Source: G965229605 sp965229605 (lineage in GTDB: Bacteria > Pseudomonadota > Alphaproteobacteria > CBDDJK01). From it: a stretch of DNA of 64,000 nucleotides. The DNA lies in the NCBI GenBank assembly GCA_965229605.1, contig OZ245892.1, forward strand, positions 744,001 through 808,000, read 5' to 3'. Of the stretch, positions 35,267-44,783 are shown piece after piece (position 1 is the first letter of the stretch; each line of letters starts with the position of its first letter). The translations under genes and the position numbers were made by a program. The notes beneath the pieces are model-generated. The model ran no database searches. It had not been told where the DNA came from and saw nothing but the letters and a program-made list of their open reading frames with translations.

Positions 35267-35434
35267 ATGGCAAAGCCAGCAACCTTGCAGGTTAAAATGG
35301 TCAGCACCGCCGATACAGGCTATTTCTATGTGACCAAGAAAAACCCGCGGACACAGACCGAAAAGCTGGAAATGCGCAAATATGACCCCAAAGCGCGCAA
35401 ACATGTTCTCTTCCGTGAATCAAAGATGAAATAA
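35267..35434 (+). CDS. rpmG: 50S ribosomal protein L33
   Basis: 55-aa ribosomal protein of the large subunit. The product reads MAKPATLQVKMVSTADTG, then FYVTKKNPRTQTEKLEMRKY and ends FRESKMK, matching alphaproteobacterial L33 in length and sequence. It is of the cysteine-free (zinc-independent) type. Two adjacent ATGs exist (35264, 35267); the second gives the family N-terminus and stands 6 bases from AAAGGAG. It is a single gene between ETF-QO and an EamA transporter. Confidence 0.96.
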   Translation: MAKPATLQVKMVSTADTGYFYVTKKNPRTQTEKLEMRKYDPKARKHVLFRESKMK

Positions 35435-35440
35435 TCTTTG

Positions 35441-35469
35441 GTGAAGAAATATTCGTTCTTTCTCTTCAC
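35441..35469 (+). terminator. Hairpin after rpmG, possible terminator
   Basis: GTGAAGA at 35441-35447 and TCTTCAC at 35463-35469 form a perfect 7-bp inverted repeat 7 bases after the rpmG stop. There is no T-run, so it may be a weak terminator or an mRNA-stabilising structure. Confidence 0.35.
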
Positions 35470-35514
35470 GTTATAAAGATTTCCGCCTAAATTTTCCCCT
35501 CCGCACCGGTCTCC

Positions 35515-36402
35515 ATGAAGGATCAAAACACACAGGGCATTGTGTATATGGTCCTCAGCATGGCCTGCTATGCCATATCCGATCTCTTCGTAAAGCTGGC
35601 AGCTGACTATTTCAGCTTTGGCCAGCTGGCATTCTTGCTTGGCATTGGCAGTTCAGCCTATTTTTATGCCGTTGCGCGCTATTACACGATCCCGGTCTTC
35701 ACCAAAAAAGCCCTGGAGCCTGCCGTCATCCTGCGCACGTTCGGCGAAGTCCTTGCCGCTGTCTTTATTATTATGGCTTTTGCCTATGGCAGTTTAAGCG
35801 GTGCATCAGCAATCCTGCAAATTGTCCCGATCATGGTTGCGCTGGCGGCTTCAATCTTTTTGCATGAAAAATTGGGGGTGCATCGGCTGCTCGCTATTGT
35901 TGGCGGCTTTGTCGGCACGCTGGTGATTATCCAACCCCATCCCGACCATTTTGATCTGGCCAGTGGCCTTGCCCTGATTGCAGCACTTGGAATGGCCATG
36001 CGCGATTTGGGATCAAGGATTGCCGGGCGGCGACATTCTGCAACACTTTTGGCCCTTTATGGTGCATTGGCAACCATTGCCGTCGGATTTCTTATTATCA
36101 TCGTTGAATTACTCTTGGCCTCATCTCTACAATCAACCTTAAGATGGGTGTCGCTGGAACATTGGCTTTATGTGATCGGAATGACTGCTTTTGGAACGGC
36201 GGCTGTGTTCACCTTGACCCATGCGACACGGATCAGCGCCTTATCGGCCGTCATCCCCTATCGCTATACACGCCTGCCCTTTGCCCTGTTTCTGGGGATT
36301 GTCTTGCTGGATGAGACCGTTACGCCTGCTGTTCTCTATGGCTCCCTGATTGTCGTCGCAGCCGGACTATATCTTTTATACAAAGAAGCAAAATCGGCTT
36401 AG
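35515..36402 (+). CDS. DMT-superfamily (EamA) transporter
   Basis: 295-aa inner-membrane protein with ten predicted hydrophobic helices in two EamA repeats (first: LSMACYAISDLFVKLAADYF; second: LALIAALGMAMRDLGSRIAG). Drug/metabolite exporters of this family move amino acids or related compounds out of the cell; the substrate cannot be told from sequence. It starts at ATG 35515 and its 3' end converges with rarA (7-bp gap). Confidence 0.88.
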   Translation: MKDQNTQGIVYMVLSMACYAISDLFVKLAADYFSFGQLAFLLGIGSSAYFYAVARYYTIPVFTKKALEPAVILRTFGEVLAAVFIIMAFAYGSLSGASAILQIVPIMVALAASIFLHEKLGVHRLLAIVGGFVGTLVIIQPHPDHFDLASGLALIAALGMAMRDLGSRIAGRRHSATLLALYGALATIAVGFLIIIVELLLASSLQSTLRWVSLEHWLYVIGMTAFGTAAVFTLTHATRISALSAVIPYRYTRLPFALFLGIVLLDETVTPAVLYGSLIVVAAGLYLLYKEAKSA

Positions 36403-36409
36403 TGTTTTT

Positions 36410-37762
36410 CTAGCTTTCAGCGTCCGGGTCGGTCTTTTTCTGTGCGCGCAATCTGTCCCAGGTTTCAATCCGCTCCACGATCTCTTTTTCAAAGCCGCGC
36501 CCGGTCGGCTGGTAAAGTTTCGCCCGCTCTATCCCGTCAGGGAAATAATTGGCCCCGGAAAAAGCATCCTCTTCATTATGATCATAGCGATAGTTTTTCG
36601 CATAGCCCAGGTCTTTCATCAAGCGGGTCGGCGCATTCAGAATATGTTTTGGCGGCGGCAGGGCCCCGGTCTCGCTGGCCATTTTTCGCGCCAGTTTATG
36701 GGCCCGGTAAGCAGCATTCGATTTGGGCGCGCTCGCCAGATAGATGACAAGATGCGACAAGGCCAAATCTCCCTCCGGGCTGCCCAGATTGCGATAGCAC
36801 TCCCAGGCCGCCAAAGCCTGAACCGCCGCTTGCGGGTCCGCCATCCCGATATCTTCATAGGCAAAGCGGGTGAGCCTGCGGGCAATATAATTGGGGTCTT
36901 CCCCGCCCTCAATCATCCGGGCCAGCCAGTAAAGACTGGCATCCGGGTCAGACCCGCGCAAAGACTTATGCAGCGCGCTGATCAGATTATAATGGCTGTC
37001 ATCTGATTTATCGTAAAGCGGGCGGCGGCGTTGTACCAGCTTGACGATATCCTCTCCCGATAGCGGTGGCGGCTTATCCTTTGCAGCACCGCCCTTTCCA
37101 GAAAGACTGTAATCTGCAATCATTTCAACCATATTCAGCAAATAACGGCCATCGCCATCAGCCAGCTCCACCAGCGTGGTGCGCCCCTGATCGGTTAAAG
37201 GTAGCTTTTGTCGGTAAAAGTCTTCTGAACGGTCAACCAGCTTTGCCAGCGAATCTTCTGCCAGCCGGTTGAGGACCAAAACCTGACAGCGCGATAAAAG
37301 CGCGCCGTTCAGTTCAAAGCTGGGGTTTTCGGTGGTGGCCCCGATCAGGGTGACCACACCATTTTCAACAACCGGCAAAAAGGCATCTTGCTGCGATTTA
37401 TTGAAGCGATGGATTTCATCGACAAATAGCAGGGTTCCCTGACCAGACTGGCGGCGTTCCTGCGCTTCGGCAAAGCAGCGGCGCAAGTCGCCGACCCCGG
37501 AAAATACCGCTGATAAAGAAGCAAATGTCAGGGTAAAGTGATCGGCTAAAAGCCGGGCCAGCGTTGTTTTTCCGCACCCCGGCCCGCCCCATAATATAAG
37601 CGAAGACAATCGCCCGGCCTTCATCATCACGCCAAGCGGGCCGGTGGGGTTTAAAAGATGGTCCTGCCCTAAAATCTGGTCTAGCCGGGAAGGGCGTAGC
37701 GATTCTGCAAGCGGGGTCGGGGCCAGCTGGTCGAAAAGGCTGTTATCAGGAGGCGCCATCAT
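36410..37762 (-). CDS. rarA: Replication-associated recombination protein A (AAA+ ATPase)
   Basis: AAA+ ATPase of the RarA/MgsA/WRNIP1 family that acts at stalled replication forks. The 450-aa product has LGQDHLL, Walker A GGPGCGKTT at 59-67, Walker B LFVDEIHRFNKSQQDAFLP, sensor 1 IGATTENPSFELN, and the C-terminal tetramerisation part (HYNLISALHKSLRGSDPDA, EDIGMADPQA). ATG 37762 directly follows the Do-protease stop (TAAATG), so it is the second gene after the protease and translationally linked to it. Confidence 0.96.
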   Translation of the reverse strand: MMAPPDNSLFDQLAPTPLAESLRPSRLDQILGQDHLLNPTGPLGVMMKAGRLSSLILWGGPGCGKTTLARLLADHFTLTFASLSAVFSGVGDLRRCFAEAQERRQSGQGTLLFVDEIHRFNKSQQDAFLPVVENGVVTLIGATTENPSFELNGALLSRCQVLVLNRLAEDSLAKLVDRSEDFYRQKLPLTDQGRTTLVELADGDGRYLLNMVEMIADYSLSGKGGAAKDKPPPLSGEDIVKLVQRRRPLYDKSDDSHYNLISALHKSLRGSDPDASLYWLARMIEGGEDPNYIARRLTRFAYEDIGMADPQAAVQALAAWECYRNLGSPEGDLALSHLVIYLASAPKSNAAYRAHKLARKMASETGALPPPKHILNAPTRLMKDLGYAKNYRYDHNEEDAFSGANYFPDGIERAKLYQPTGRGFEKEIVERIETWDRLRAQKKTDPDAES

Positions 37763-39286
37763 TTAGCGGAAATTGACCCGCCGCTGCTGGCCATCGCGTT
37801 CAATAATGACCTGATATTTCTGGCGGGTGTCCTGTCTGGTCAAATCTGCCAGCTGATTGGTTGTCTGGACATCCTGCCCATTATAGGAAAGGATAATATC
37901 CCCCTTTTTAAAACCAAGACGATTGGCTTGCGCCCGGTTGGTAAATGATTCAATCGCCACCCCGGTTTTTTGAATTGCTGCGCTGTCAAGATTGAGCGAT
38001 TCGATCACAGCCGGGGACAGATTTACGATCACCGCCCCTTTAAACGGCCCGTTTGCGATGGTGACGCGATTGCGCGGCGGGATTTGCGGCGGTTCTTCCA
38101 GCGGAAATGAAAGCACCAAGCGTTGATTTTTTCGTAAAATATGCAGCGGCAATATTTCATCAACCCCGGCAAGTAAAGCATGATAGCGCAGTTCCTCCAT
38201 ATCAGACAACACCTTGCCTTGCGTAAGGTCCTCAGAGCCAACAGCCAAGGCCTTGCCTTTCGCAAGGCCGCCAGAACCAACAGACAGAATAATATCGCCC
38301 TTGCGCAGCCCGATCCGCTGTCCCGCAGACTGCGGGTGGATATCGGCGACAATCACGCCCTGGGCTTGTTCGAGCCCAAGAGCCTCCATCACATCACGCT
38401 CTATCTTGTCGCCGGAAAAACCCAGCCAGGGGCGGCGGATTTCCCGGCCCTCGCGGGCGGCTTCCACGGCCAGACGGGCGATGTCGCTTGGCACAGCAAA
38501 GCCAATGCCCTGTGACCCGCCGGAGCGACTGAAAATCGCCGTATTGATCCCGATCACCACCCCGTTCATGGATACCAGTGCGCCGCCGGAATTTCCTGGA
38601 TTGATGGCGGCATCGGTTTGAATGAATGATTGAAAATCGCTGACCCCGACACCACTGCGTGCCAGGCCCGATACAATTCCAACAGTAACCGTCTGTCCGA
38701 CCCCAAACGGATTGCCAATGGCAAGGACAAGATCGCCCACCAGAAGATCTTCGCTTCGCCCGAGCAAAGCCGGTTTTAAATCACGCGGTGCGCCTTCTGA
38801 TTGCAAGATGGCCAGATCAAGTTTTTGATCACGCAGCAATATCCGGGCGGCAAATGTCCGGCCATCGCGCAAGCCAACCTGAATTTCTCTGGCCCCTTCG
38901 ATCACATGATAATTGGTGATAATCAACCCGGAGGGATCGACAATAACCCCTGAACCCAGGGAATTTTCCACCCGGCGGCGCGATGGTCCAAGGCGATTAC
39001 CAAAAAATCGCTGAAAGAAAGGATCACGAAACAGCGGGGCGCGGCTTTCTAACACCCGCTTTGCATAGATATTGACAACAGAATCAGAAACTTGCTTAAC
39101 CAGCGGGGCAAAGCTGAGCGTCATTTGCATGCGTGAATCGGGGATCATGCGCTGGGTTTGCGCATTGACTGGAGAGGCGATGTCAACAGGAAAGAAAAAA
39201 CAGACGAGAAAGAGGTAAAAGGCTGTTTTCAGGATTTTGGGCCAACTGCGCCCAGGCTTAACAAGATATGTCCTCAATTTTGACAA
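37763..39286 (-). CDS. Do-family periplasmic serine protease (DegP/HtrA-like)
   Basis: Periplasmic protease/chaperone for envelope quality control, 507 aa from TTG 39286 with AAGGA 6 bases upstream and a 13-bp overlap with the CpoB-like stop. A signal peptide (TAFYLFLVCFFFPVDIAS) is followed by the trypsin-like domain with His127 (NYHVIEG), Asp157 (LDLAIL) and Ser233 (NPGNSGGAL), then two PDZ domains (about 270-380 and 410-507). The first PDZ has a repeat-like insertion (GGLAKGKALAVGSEDLTQGK). DegP and DegQ cannot be distinguished. An upstream frame to 39373 would overlap the previous gene heavily. Confidence 0.93.
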   Translation of the reverse strand: MSKLRTYLVKPGRSWPKILKTAFYLFLVCFFFPVDIASPVNAQTQRMIPDSRMQMTLSFAPLVKQVSDSVVNIYAKRVLESRAPLFRDPFFQRFFGNRLGPSRRRVENSLGSGVIVDPSGLIITNYHVIEGAREIQVGLRDGRTFAARILLRDQKLDLAILQSEGAPRDLKPALLGRSEDLLVGDLVLAIGNPFGVGQTVTVGIVSGLARSGVGVSDFQSFIQTDAAINPGNSGGALVSMNGVVIGINTAIFSRSGGSQGIGFAVPSDIARLAVEAAREGREIRRPWLGFSGDKIERDVMEALGLEQAQGVIVADIHPQSAGQRIGLRKGDIILSVGSGGLAKGKALAVGSEDLTQGKVLSDMEELRYHALLAGVDEILPLHILRKNQRLVLSFPLEEPPQIPPRNRVTIANGPFKGAVIVNLSPAVIESLNLDSAAIQKTGVAIESFTNRAQANRLGFKKGDIILSYNGQDVQTTNQLADLTRQDTRQKYQVIIERDGQQRRVNFR

Positions 39287-40533
39287 AACTCGTCCTTTTT
39301 GACCCGCGCCATCTGGCGTGTGGTCTGGGAGGCATCGGGGAATTCGTCCTCCAGAGCCTGTAGCGCATCGCAAGCAGGGGACAAATTATTCAGATGTCCC
39401 AGCGACATGGCCAGTTTTAACAGAGAATCCGGGGCTTTGGGGCTTGTGCGATAGGTTGTGTAGGTATCGATAAAGGCATTGGCTGCTGCGCTATATTTTT
39501 GATCGGCATAATAGGTCTCGCCAAGCCAATAGGCGGCATTTCCGGCCAGCTTATCCTGCGGCCATCTTTCAAGAAAGGTTTTGAAGGTTGTTTCGGCCAG
39601 CACAAAATCGCGCCGGAGCAAGGCCTCACGCCCAAAATTATAGGCAATGCGCGGGTTTTCTGGAATGGCGCGCGGTGCCGGAGTAGCTTGTGTGGTATTT
39701 GCTGTTTGTGTGGTGGAGGCCCCTTGTGCGGAAGATGGGGTTTGTGTTGTTGTCGCACCCCCTTGAACATTTGCGCCGACAATATTGCCGGTTTCATCGG
39801 TAACAATAGCCCCCAATAGATTGTTATTTGCCAGATTGTTATTTTGTTGGCCTGTTGCTGGCTGGTTGGCAGAAAGAAGCCCAGAACTACCATTATTTTC
39901 TGGTGTGGCAGGAGCCGGAATAATGGTTGCATTATTACCGGATGGCGTTGTTACGGGCGCGGCTGGCGTGGTGGAAAAGTCATTTGCTTCTCCAGTCGCT
40001 AATTGGTCGGCTTGCGCAAGGCTCTGCGATTCAAGCCGGGTCAGGCGAAACTGGACATCTTCGTTGACTTTGACCAGCTGATCACTCAGGGCCTGCAAGC
40101 GAAAAATAGTTTCCTCAATCCTTCCCGTCAGACTGCGCAGACTGTTCTCAATCGACTGAATTTTAAGTTGAAGACGACCCGCAACACTGCTTTCAACCGC
40201 ACTATCTGCGCCCGTTCCACTCCCCCTTGAGTCCACCGCTTGTGCCGGGGAGGACTGCCAGTTTTGATAGACCTGATTGCGCAGATCATCAAGGTCACGG
40301 CGCATCCGGCTGAGTTCCTGCTCCAGCGTCCGGGCGCGATCATCTCCTGTTGCTTGTGAAATTGATTGGGCCAATCCTGTGGAAGGATTGACCACAAGAA
40401 CAGACAACAGGATAATCAGCGCACCTGTCCAGGGTGTTCTCTTTTTATGACCGAACAATAAATATGTCATTCTCAATCGTCTCTTGTGAGCCCAGTCGTA
40501 TCTTGTGAGAAGAGCTTGTGAAATTTTTTCCAT
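39274..40533 (-). CDS. CpoB/YbgF-like periplasmic TPR protein
   Basis: 419-aa protein: signal peptide (TGALIILLSVLVVNPSTGLA), a coiled-coil YbgF segment (RTLEQELSRMRRDLDDLRNQ), a long low-complexity Asn/Thr/Gln/Ala linker (about residues 175-290), and three C-terminal TPRs with YNFGREALLRRDFVLAETTF and the family motif YWLGETYYADQKYSAAANAF. CpoB coordinates outer-membrane constriction with wall synthesis and normally follows tol-pal; tolQRAB-pal are not here, so the gene is displaced. An ATG at 40470 would start just before the signal peptide. Confidence 0.88.
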   Translation of the reverse strand: MEKISQALLTRYDWAHKRRLRMTYLLFGHKKRTPWTGALIILLSVLVVNPSTGLAQSISQATGDDRARTLEQELSRMRRDLDDLRNQVYQNWQSSPAQAVDSRGSGTGADSAVESSVAGRLQLKIQSIENSLRSLTGRIEETIFRLQALSDQLVKVNEDVQFRLTRLESQSLAQADQLATGEANDFSTTPAAPVTTPSGNNATIIPAPATPENNGSSGLLSANQPATGQQNNNLANNNLLGAIVTDETGNIVGANVQGGATTTQTPSSAQGASTTQTANTTQATPAPRAIPENPRIAYNFGREALLRRDFVLAETTFKTFLERWPQDKLAGNAAYWLGETYYADQKYSAAANAFIDTYTTYRTSPKAPDSLLKLAMSLGHLNNLSPACDALQALEDEFPDASQTTRQMARVKKDEFCQN

Positions 40534-40538
40534 AAACT

Positions 40539-41261
40539 CTAATACATATGTTGACCGCCATTGATCGACAAGGTCGAACCCGTGACAAAACCCGCATCTT
40601 CAGAAGCCAGGAATAAAACACCCCGGGCAATTTCCTCTGCCTTGCCCAACCGGCCAACCGGAATCCGGGCAATAATTTTCTCCAGAACAGCCTCGGGCAC
40701 AGCGCGGACCATATCCGTATCAATATATCCCGGTGCAATCGCATTCACGGTAATGCCGAACTTTGCCCCCTCCTGAGCAAGGGCTTTGGTAAATCCATGA
40801 ATGCCCGATTTTGCCGCTGCATAATTCACCTGCCCATATTGACCAGCCTGTCCATTAACCGATCCAATATTGACAACCCGTCCCCATTTACGCTCCCGCA
40901 TGCCAGGAAAAACCGCTCGTGCGCAGTTGAAGCAGGACCCAAGATTGGTATCAATCACCGCTTGCCATTGATCCTGATCCATGCGCTGAATAGTCGTGTC
41001 TCGCGTGATACCCGCATTATTAACCAGAATATCAACCTGGCCAAGATCGCTGCCTATCTTTTCAACCGCAGCCTGAACAGAATCAAAGTCTGACACATCA
41101 AACTTATAAACCGCAATGCCAGTGCGCTTTGAAAATTCCTCGGCCGCCTGGTCATTGCCAGCATAATTCGCCGCAACAATACATCCCGCAGCTTTCAATC
41201 CTTCGCTGATGGCACCCCCGATGCCTCGGGTGCCGCCGGTGACAAGGGCTACTCTGCTCAT
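40539..41261 (-). CDS. phbB: Acetoacetyl-CoA reductase
   Basis: NADPH-dependent SDR that reduces acetoacetyl-CoA to (R)-3-hydroxybutyryl-CoA for polyhydroxybutyrate. From ATG 41261 (GGAGAG, 4 bases) it is 240 aa. Seen: VTGGTRGIGGAIS, VDILVNNAGITRD, INIGS-type active Ser (VNIGSVNGQAGQYGQ), YAAAKSGIHGFTKALAQEG and PGYIDTDMVRAVPE, which match PhbB more than FabG. phaA and phaC are not adjacent. It is head-to-head with gyrA and six bases before the CpoB-like gene. Confidence 0.9.
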   Translation of the reverse strand: MSRVALVTGGTRGIGGAISEGLKAAGCIVAANYAGNDQAAEEFSKRTGIAVYKFDVSDFDSVQAAVEKIGSDLGQVDILVNNAGITRDTTIQRMDQDQWQAVIDTNLGSCFNCARAVFPGMRERKWGRVVNIGSVNGQAGQYGQVNYAAAKSGIHGFTKALAQEGAKFGITVNAIAPGYIDTDMVRAVPEAVLEKIIARIPVGRLGKAEEIARGVLFLASEDAGFVTGSTLSINGGQHMY

Positions 41262-41463
41262 TAATCTCTCCAATCTTGATATTATACCTTCTGTCATATT
41301 TGCGGCATAGATATCAAAATCGCAAGCGTTTTCTGGTCTTTTACCCGCCGTATTCTAACGCCTGTCCGGGCTTGATTTTCAGACTATTCACACCTGTAAA
41401 CTTCGCTTGTTGCTGGCGAGCGACTCTGTTACGAAAATCCAAAATAACCTCATGGTGGCACTC

Positions 41464-44259
41464 ATGCTTGATGATCCAAACTTCACCCAACCGCCTGTTC
41501 CTCCTCCCCCGGATGGAGGAACCCTCGGCATTGGTATCGAAGAGGAAATGGAACGCTCCTACCTCGATTATGCCATGAGTGTGATCGTCTCGCGCGCGCT
41601 CCCGGATGTGCGCGACGGCTTGAAACCCGTCCATCGGCGTATTCTCTACGGGATGAAAGAAAGCGGCTATGATGCCGGTAAACCCTATCGAAAATCGGCG
41701 CGTATCGTCGGCACCGTCATGGGGAAATACCACCCGCACGGCGATAGCGCGATTTATGATGCCATGGTGCGCATGGCGCAGGATTTCTCTATGCGCCTGA
41801 CGCTGGTGGACGGGCAGGGAAACTATGGCTCCATGGATGGCGATGCGCCGGCTGCCATGCGCTATACCGAAGCCCGCCTGGCCCTGTCCGCAGAAGCCCT
41901 GCTGGAGGATATTGACAGCAATACCGTTGATTTTATTGCAAATTACGACGACTCTGAACAAGAACCCGCCGTTCTTCCGGCCCGTTTTCCTAATCTTCTG
42001 GTCAACGGAGCAGGGGGGATTGCCGTCGGGATGGCCACCAATATCCCGCCCCATAATCTGGGCGAAACCATCGCTGCCGCCATTGCCTTGATTGATAACC
42101 CTGATCTGGATCAAGCCAGCCTTAATGAAATTGTGCCGGGTCCTGATTTCCCGACCGGCGGCATTATTCAAGGACGGCTTGGCATTCAGCAGGCCCAGGC
42201 CAGCGGGCGCGGGTCCGTTGTTATCCGTGCCGCGATTGAGGTGGAAACCTTTGCCAAGGATCGCCAGGCTCTGGTGGTCAGCGAAATTCCCTATCAGGTC
42301 AATAAATCAAAAATGATTGAGCGGATTGCTGATCTGGTGCGCGATAAAACGATTGAAGGCATTTCAGATTTACGCGATGAATCAGACCGCGATGGTGTGC
42401 GGGTGGTGATCGAGTTGAAACGGGGCGTGGAGCCTGATGTCCTGAAAGCCCAGCTTTTCCGACATACCCCCCTGCAATCCAGCTTTGGCGTCAATATGCT
42501 GGCCCTTGATCATGGTCAGCCACGGATTTTCAGCTTAAAAGATGCTCTTTTGGCCTTTAATGATTTTCGTGAAGAAGTTGTCCGCCGGCGCACTGAATTC
42601 CTTCTGGCCAAGGCTCGCAACCGGGCCCATGTGTTGGCCGGGCTTCTGGTCGCCATCCAGAACCTTGATCCGGTTATCGAGCTTATTCGCAAGGCGCGTG
42701 ATCCGCTTGAAGCCAGAACCAGGCTCATGGCGGTTGACTGGCCAGCAGGGGAAGTGGCGCCCTTTATTGCGCTGATTGATGACCCGGCCCATCAAATCAA
42801 TGATGATCAGACCTATCGGCTAAGTGAAGCTCAGGCCCGGGCTATTCTGGATTTGCGGTTGCAACGTTTGACCGGGCTTGAACTGGACAAATTGCAAGAA
42901 GAAACCCGGGAACTGGCAGAGCGCATCAAGGGCTATCTGGAAATTATCACCGACCGGTCGGTGCGGGTGGCTTTGATCAAGGAAGAATTACAGGCTGTTT
43001 CAGATCGTTTTGCAACCCCGCGCCGGACCCGGATAGAAGAAAGCGGTGCTGACCACGATATCGAAGATTTAATCCAGCGGGAAGACATGGTGGTCACTGC
43101 GACGATGGGGGGCTATATCAAGCGGGTGCCGCTTTCGACCTATCGCGCACAACGTCGCGGAGGCAAGGGCCGCACCGGCATGGCCACCAAAGATGATGAT
43201 TTTGTTGCCCGGATATTTGTTGCCAATACCCATACCCCTGTCCTGTTCTTTTCATCGACCGGGATGGTCTATCGCTTGAAGGTCTATCGTTTGCCCATTG
43301 GTCAGCCGCAATCAAAAGGCAAGGCCTTGATCAATCTTTTGCCGCTTTCGGCAGGTGAAACCATCACAACGATTATGCCTATGCCGGATGTCTCGGATAC
43401 GCAAAACGCGGAGAATGCGGATCAATCCTGTCTGTTTTTCGCCACCGCCAACGGGCAGGTGCGGCGCAATCTTCTATCCGATTTTGTGAATATCCGGGCG
43501 TCGGGCAAGATTGCGATGAAGCTGGAAGACGGCGACAGTCTGATTGGTGTGCGCCCTTGCGAGGATACCCAGGATATTATGCTGGCGAGCGAAAAAGGGG
43601 CGTGTATCCGTTTTCCTGTGACGGCCATTCGTGTTTTTGTCGGGCGGTCTTCCAGCGGGGTGCGCGGGATTAAACTCGCTGACGGGGATCAAGTGATTTC
43701 GATGACGATTTTAAACCATGGTGCCGAGGATGCTGAAGAGCGCAATACCTACCTCCAGGCTATGATGGCAGCACGCCGCTTGTCCATGAGTGATCCGGCT
43801 GAGGATACAGATGAAGCAGACGAGTCTGATCCCGACACGATGCGGGATCAGGAACGTGCGGAACTGCTTCAATCTCCCCCCTATAGCGATATGCAAGACC
43901 GGGAGCAATTTATCCTTACCCTTGCGGATACCGGGATGGCGCAACTGGCTTCGGCCTATTCTTTTCGGGTGACCAATCGGGGTGGAAAAGGCATTTCCAA
44001 TATGGATGCGCGTGGCGGCAGAATTGTTGGCAGTTTCCGTATTGATCCTGCTCTGGATGAAGTGATGCTGGTGACTGATGGCGGGCAGGTTATTCGCTGC
44101 CCGGTTGATGGTTTAACGCCAAGAAGGCGTGGCGGGGTCGGGGTGCGCATGTTTAATATTGAGGCCGATCAGAAACTTGTTTCTGTTGCCCGGATATCGG
44201 TGCCGCCAGAAGCGGATGAAGAAGTAGCTGATGATAATGTGCCAGATGAAACATCATGA
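41464..44259 (+). CDS. gyrA: DNA gyrase subunit A
   Basis: Breaks and rejoins DNA in gyrase. From ATG 41464 it is 931 aa; ATG 41452 or TTG 41407 are alternatives. Seen: YLDYAMSVIVSRALPDVRDG, quinolone-region residues HPHGDSAIYD (Ser and Asp as in sensitive enzymes), the active Tyr in RYTEARL, the GyrA-box QRRGGKG that separates gyrase from topo IV, and six C-terminal blades. The tail is acidic, and the C-terminal domain holds an acidic insert around residues 780-825. It begins an overlapping run gyrA-coaD-modA. Confidence 0.97.
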   Translation: MLDDPNFTQPPVPPPPDGGTLGIGIEEEMERSYLDYAMSVIVSRALPDVRDGLKPVHRRILYGMKESGYDAGKPYRKSARIVGTVMGKYHPHGDSAIYDAMVRMAQDFSMRLTLVDGQGNYGSMDGDAPAAMRYTEARLALSAEALLEDIDSNTVDFIANYDDSEQEPAVLPARFPNLLVNGAGGIAVGMATNIPPHNLGETIAAAIALIDNPDLDQASLNEIVPGPDFPTGGIIQGRLGIQQAQASGRGSVVIRAAIEVETFAKDRQALVVSEIPYQVNKSKMIERIADLVRDKTIEGISDLRDESDRDGVRVVIELKRGVEPDVLKAQLFRHTPLQSSFGVNMLALDHGQPRIFSLKDALLAFNDFREEVVRRRTEFLLAKARNRAHVLAGLLVAIQNLDPVIELIRKARDPLEARTRLMAVDWPAGEVAPFIALIDDPAHQINDDQTYRLSEAQARAILDLRLQRLTGLELDKLQEETRELAERIKGYLEIITDRSVRVALIKEELQAVSDRFATPRRTRIEESGADHDIEDLIQREDMVVTATMGGYIKRVPLSTYRAQRRGGKGRTGMATKDDDFVARIFVANTHTPVLFFSSTGMVYRLKVYRLPIGQPQSKGKALINLLPLSAGETITTIMPMPDVSDTQNAENADQSCLFFATANGQVRRNLLSDFVNIRASGKIAMKLEDGDSLIGVRPCEDTQDIMLASEKGACIRFPVTAIRVFVGRSSSGVRGIKLADGDQVISMTILNHGAEDAEERNTYLQAMMAARRLSMSDPAEDTDEADESDPDTMRDQERAELLQSPPYSDMQDREQFILTLADTGMAQLASAYSFRVTNRGGKGISNMDARGGRIVGSFRIDPALDEVMLVTDGGQVIRCPVDGLTPRRRGGVGVRMFNIEADQKLVSVARISVPPEADEEVADDNVPDETS

Positions 44260-44783
44260 GTGCTGAAAAGCAGCCGCGTATCGGGGTCTATCCGGGTACC
44301 TTTGACCCGATCACCAACGGGCATATGGATATTATTATCCGTGCTGCCAGTTTTTTATGTGACAGGCTGATTGTGTCGATTGCGTCCAATCCGGGGAAGG
44401 GCCCTTTATTTGACCTTGAGGAGCGGATAGACCTGTGTAATCAGGTTATTGCCGAGCTTCCTGCTGATTTATCCCGCCGGATTGAAGTGCGTTCTTTCAA
44501 AGGATTGCTTATTCATTATGTTGAAGAGACGGGGGCGCGCATGATTGTGCGTGGCTTGCGGGCGATCTCTGATTTTGAGTATGAATTTCAGATGGCTGGG
44601 ATGAATGCCCGTCAGACCCGTGATATTGAAACGGTTTTTCTGATGGCGGGCGAGACTCAGCAGTTTATTTCAAGCCGGTTTGTGAAAGAAATATCAGCCT
44701 ATGGCGGGGATATAAAAAGCTGTGTCAGCCCGATTGTCTATCAAGCCCTTTTGCAAAAAAACATGCTGAATAGTGAAAAATAG
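44256..44783 (+). CDS. coaD: Phosphopantetheine adenylyltransferase
   Basis: Penultimate step of CoA synthesis, transferring AMP to 4'-phosphopantetheine. The 175-aa product has GVYPGTFDPITNGHMDII at the start, RSFKGLLIHYVEE, RGLRAISDFEYEFQMAGMN and the C-terminal ISSRFVKEISAYGGDI. Its ATG overlaps the gyrA stop (ATGA), the same order seen in other alphaproteobacteria. The modA start lies inside its end. Confidence 0.97.
   Translation: MSAEKQPRIGVYPGTFDPITNGHMDIIIRAASFLCDRLIVSIASNPGKGPLFDLEERIDLCNQVIAELPADLSRRIEVRSFKGLLIHYVEETGARMIVRGLRAISDFEYEFQMAGMNARQTRDIETVFLMAGETQQFISSRFVKEISAYGGDIKSCVSPIVYQALLQKNMLNSEK

Noticed and set aside
41341..42171. 276-codon open frame on the strand opposite gyrA
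   Set aside because: gyrA is certain here and the antisense product has no recognisable fold; it is a shadow caused by codon bias.
43700..43910. Acidic insert in the GyrA C-terminal domain as a novelty
   Set aside because: From memory, charged inserts here are common in alphaproteobacterial GyrA, so not unusual.
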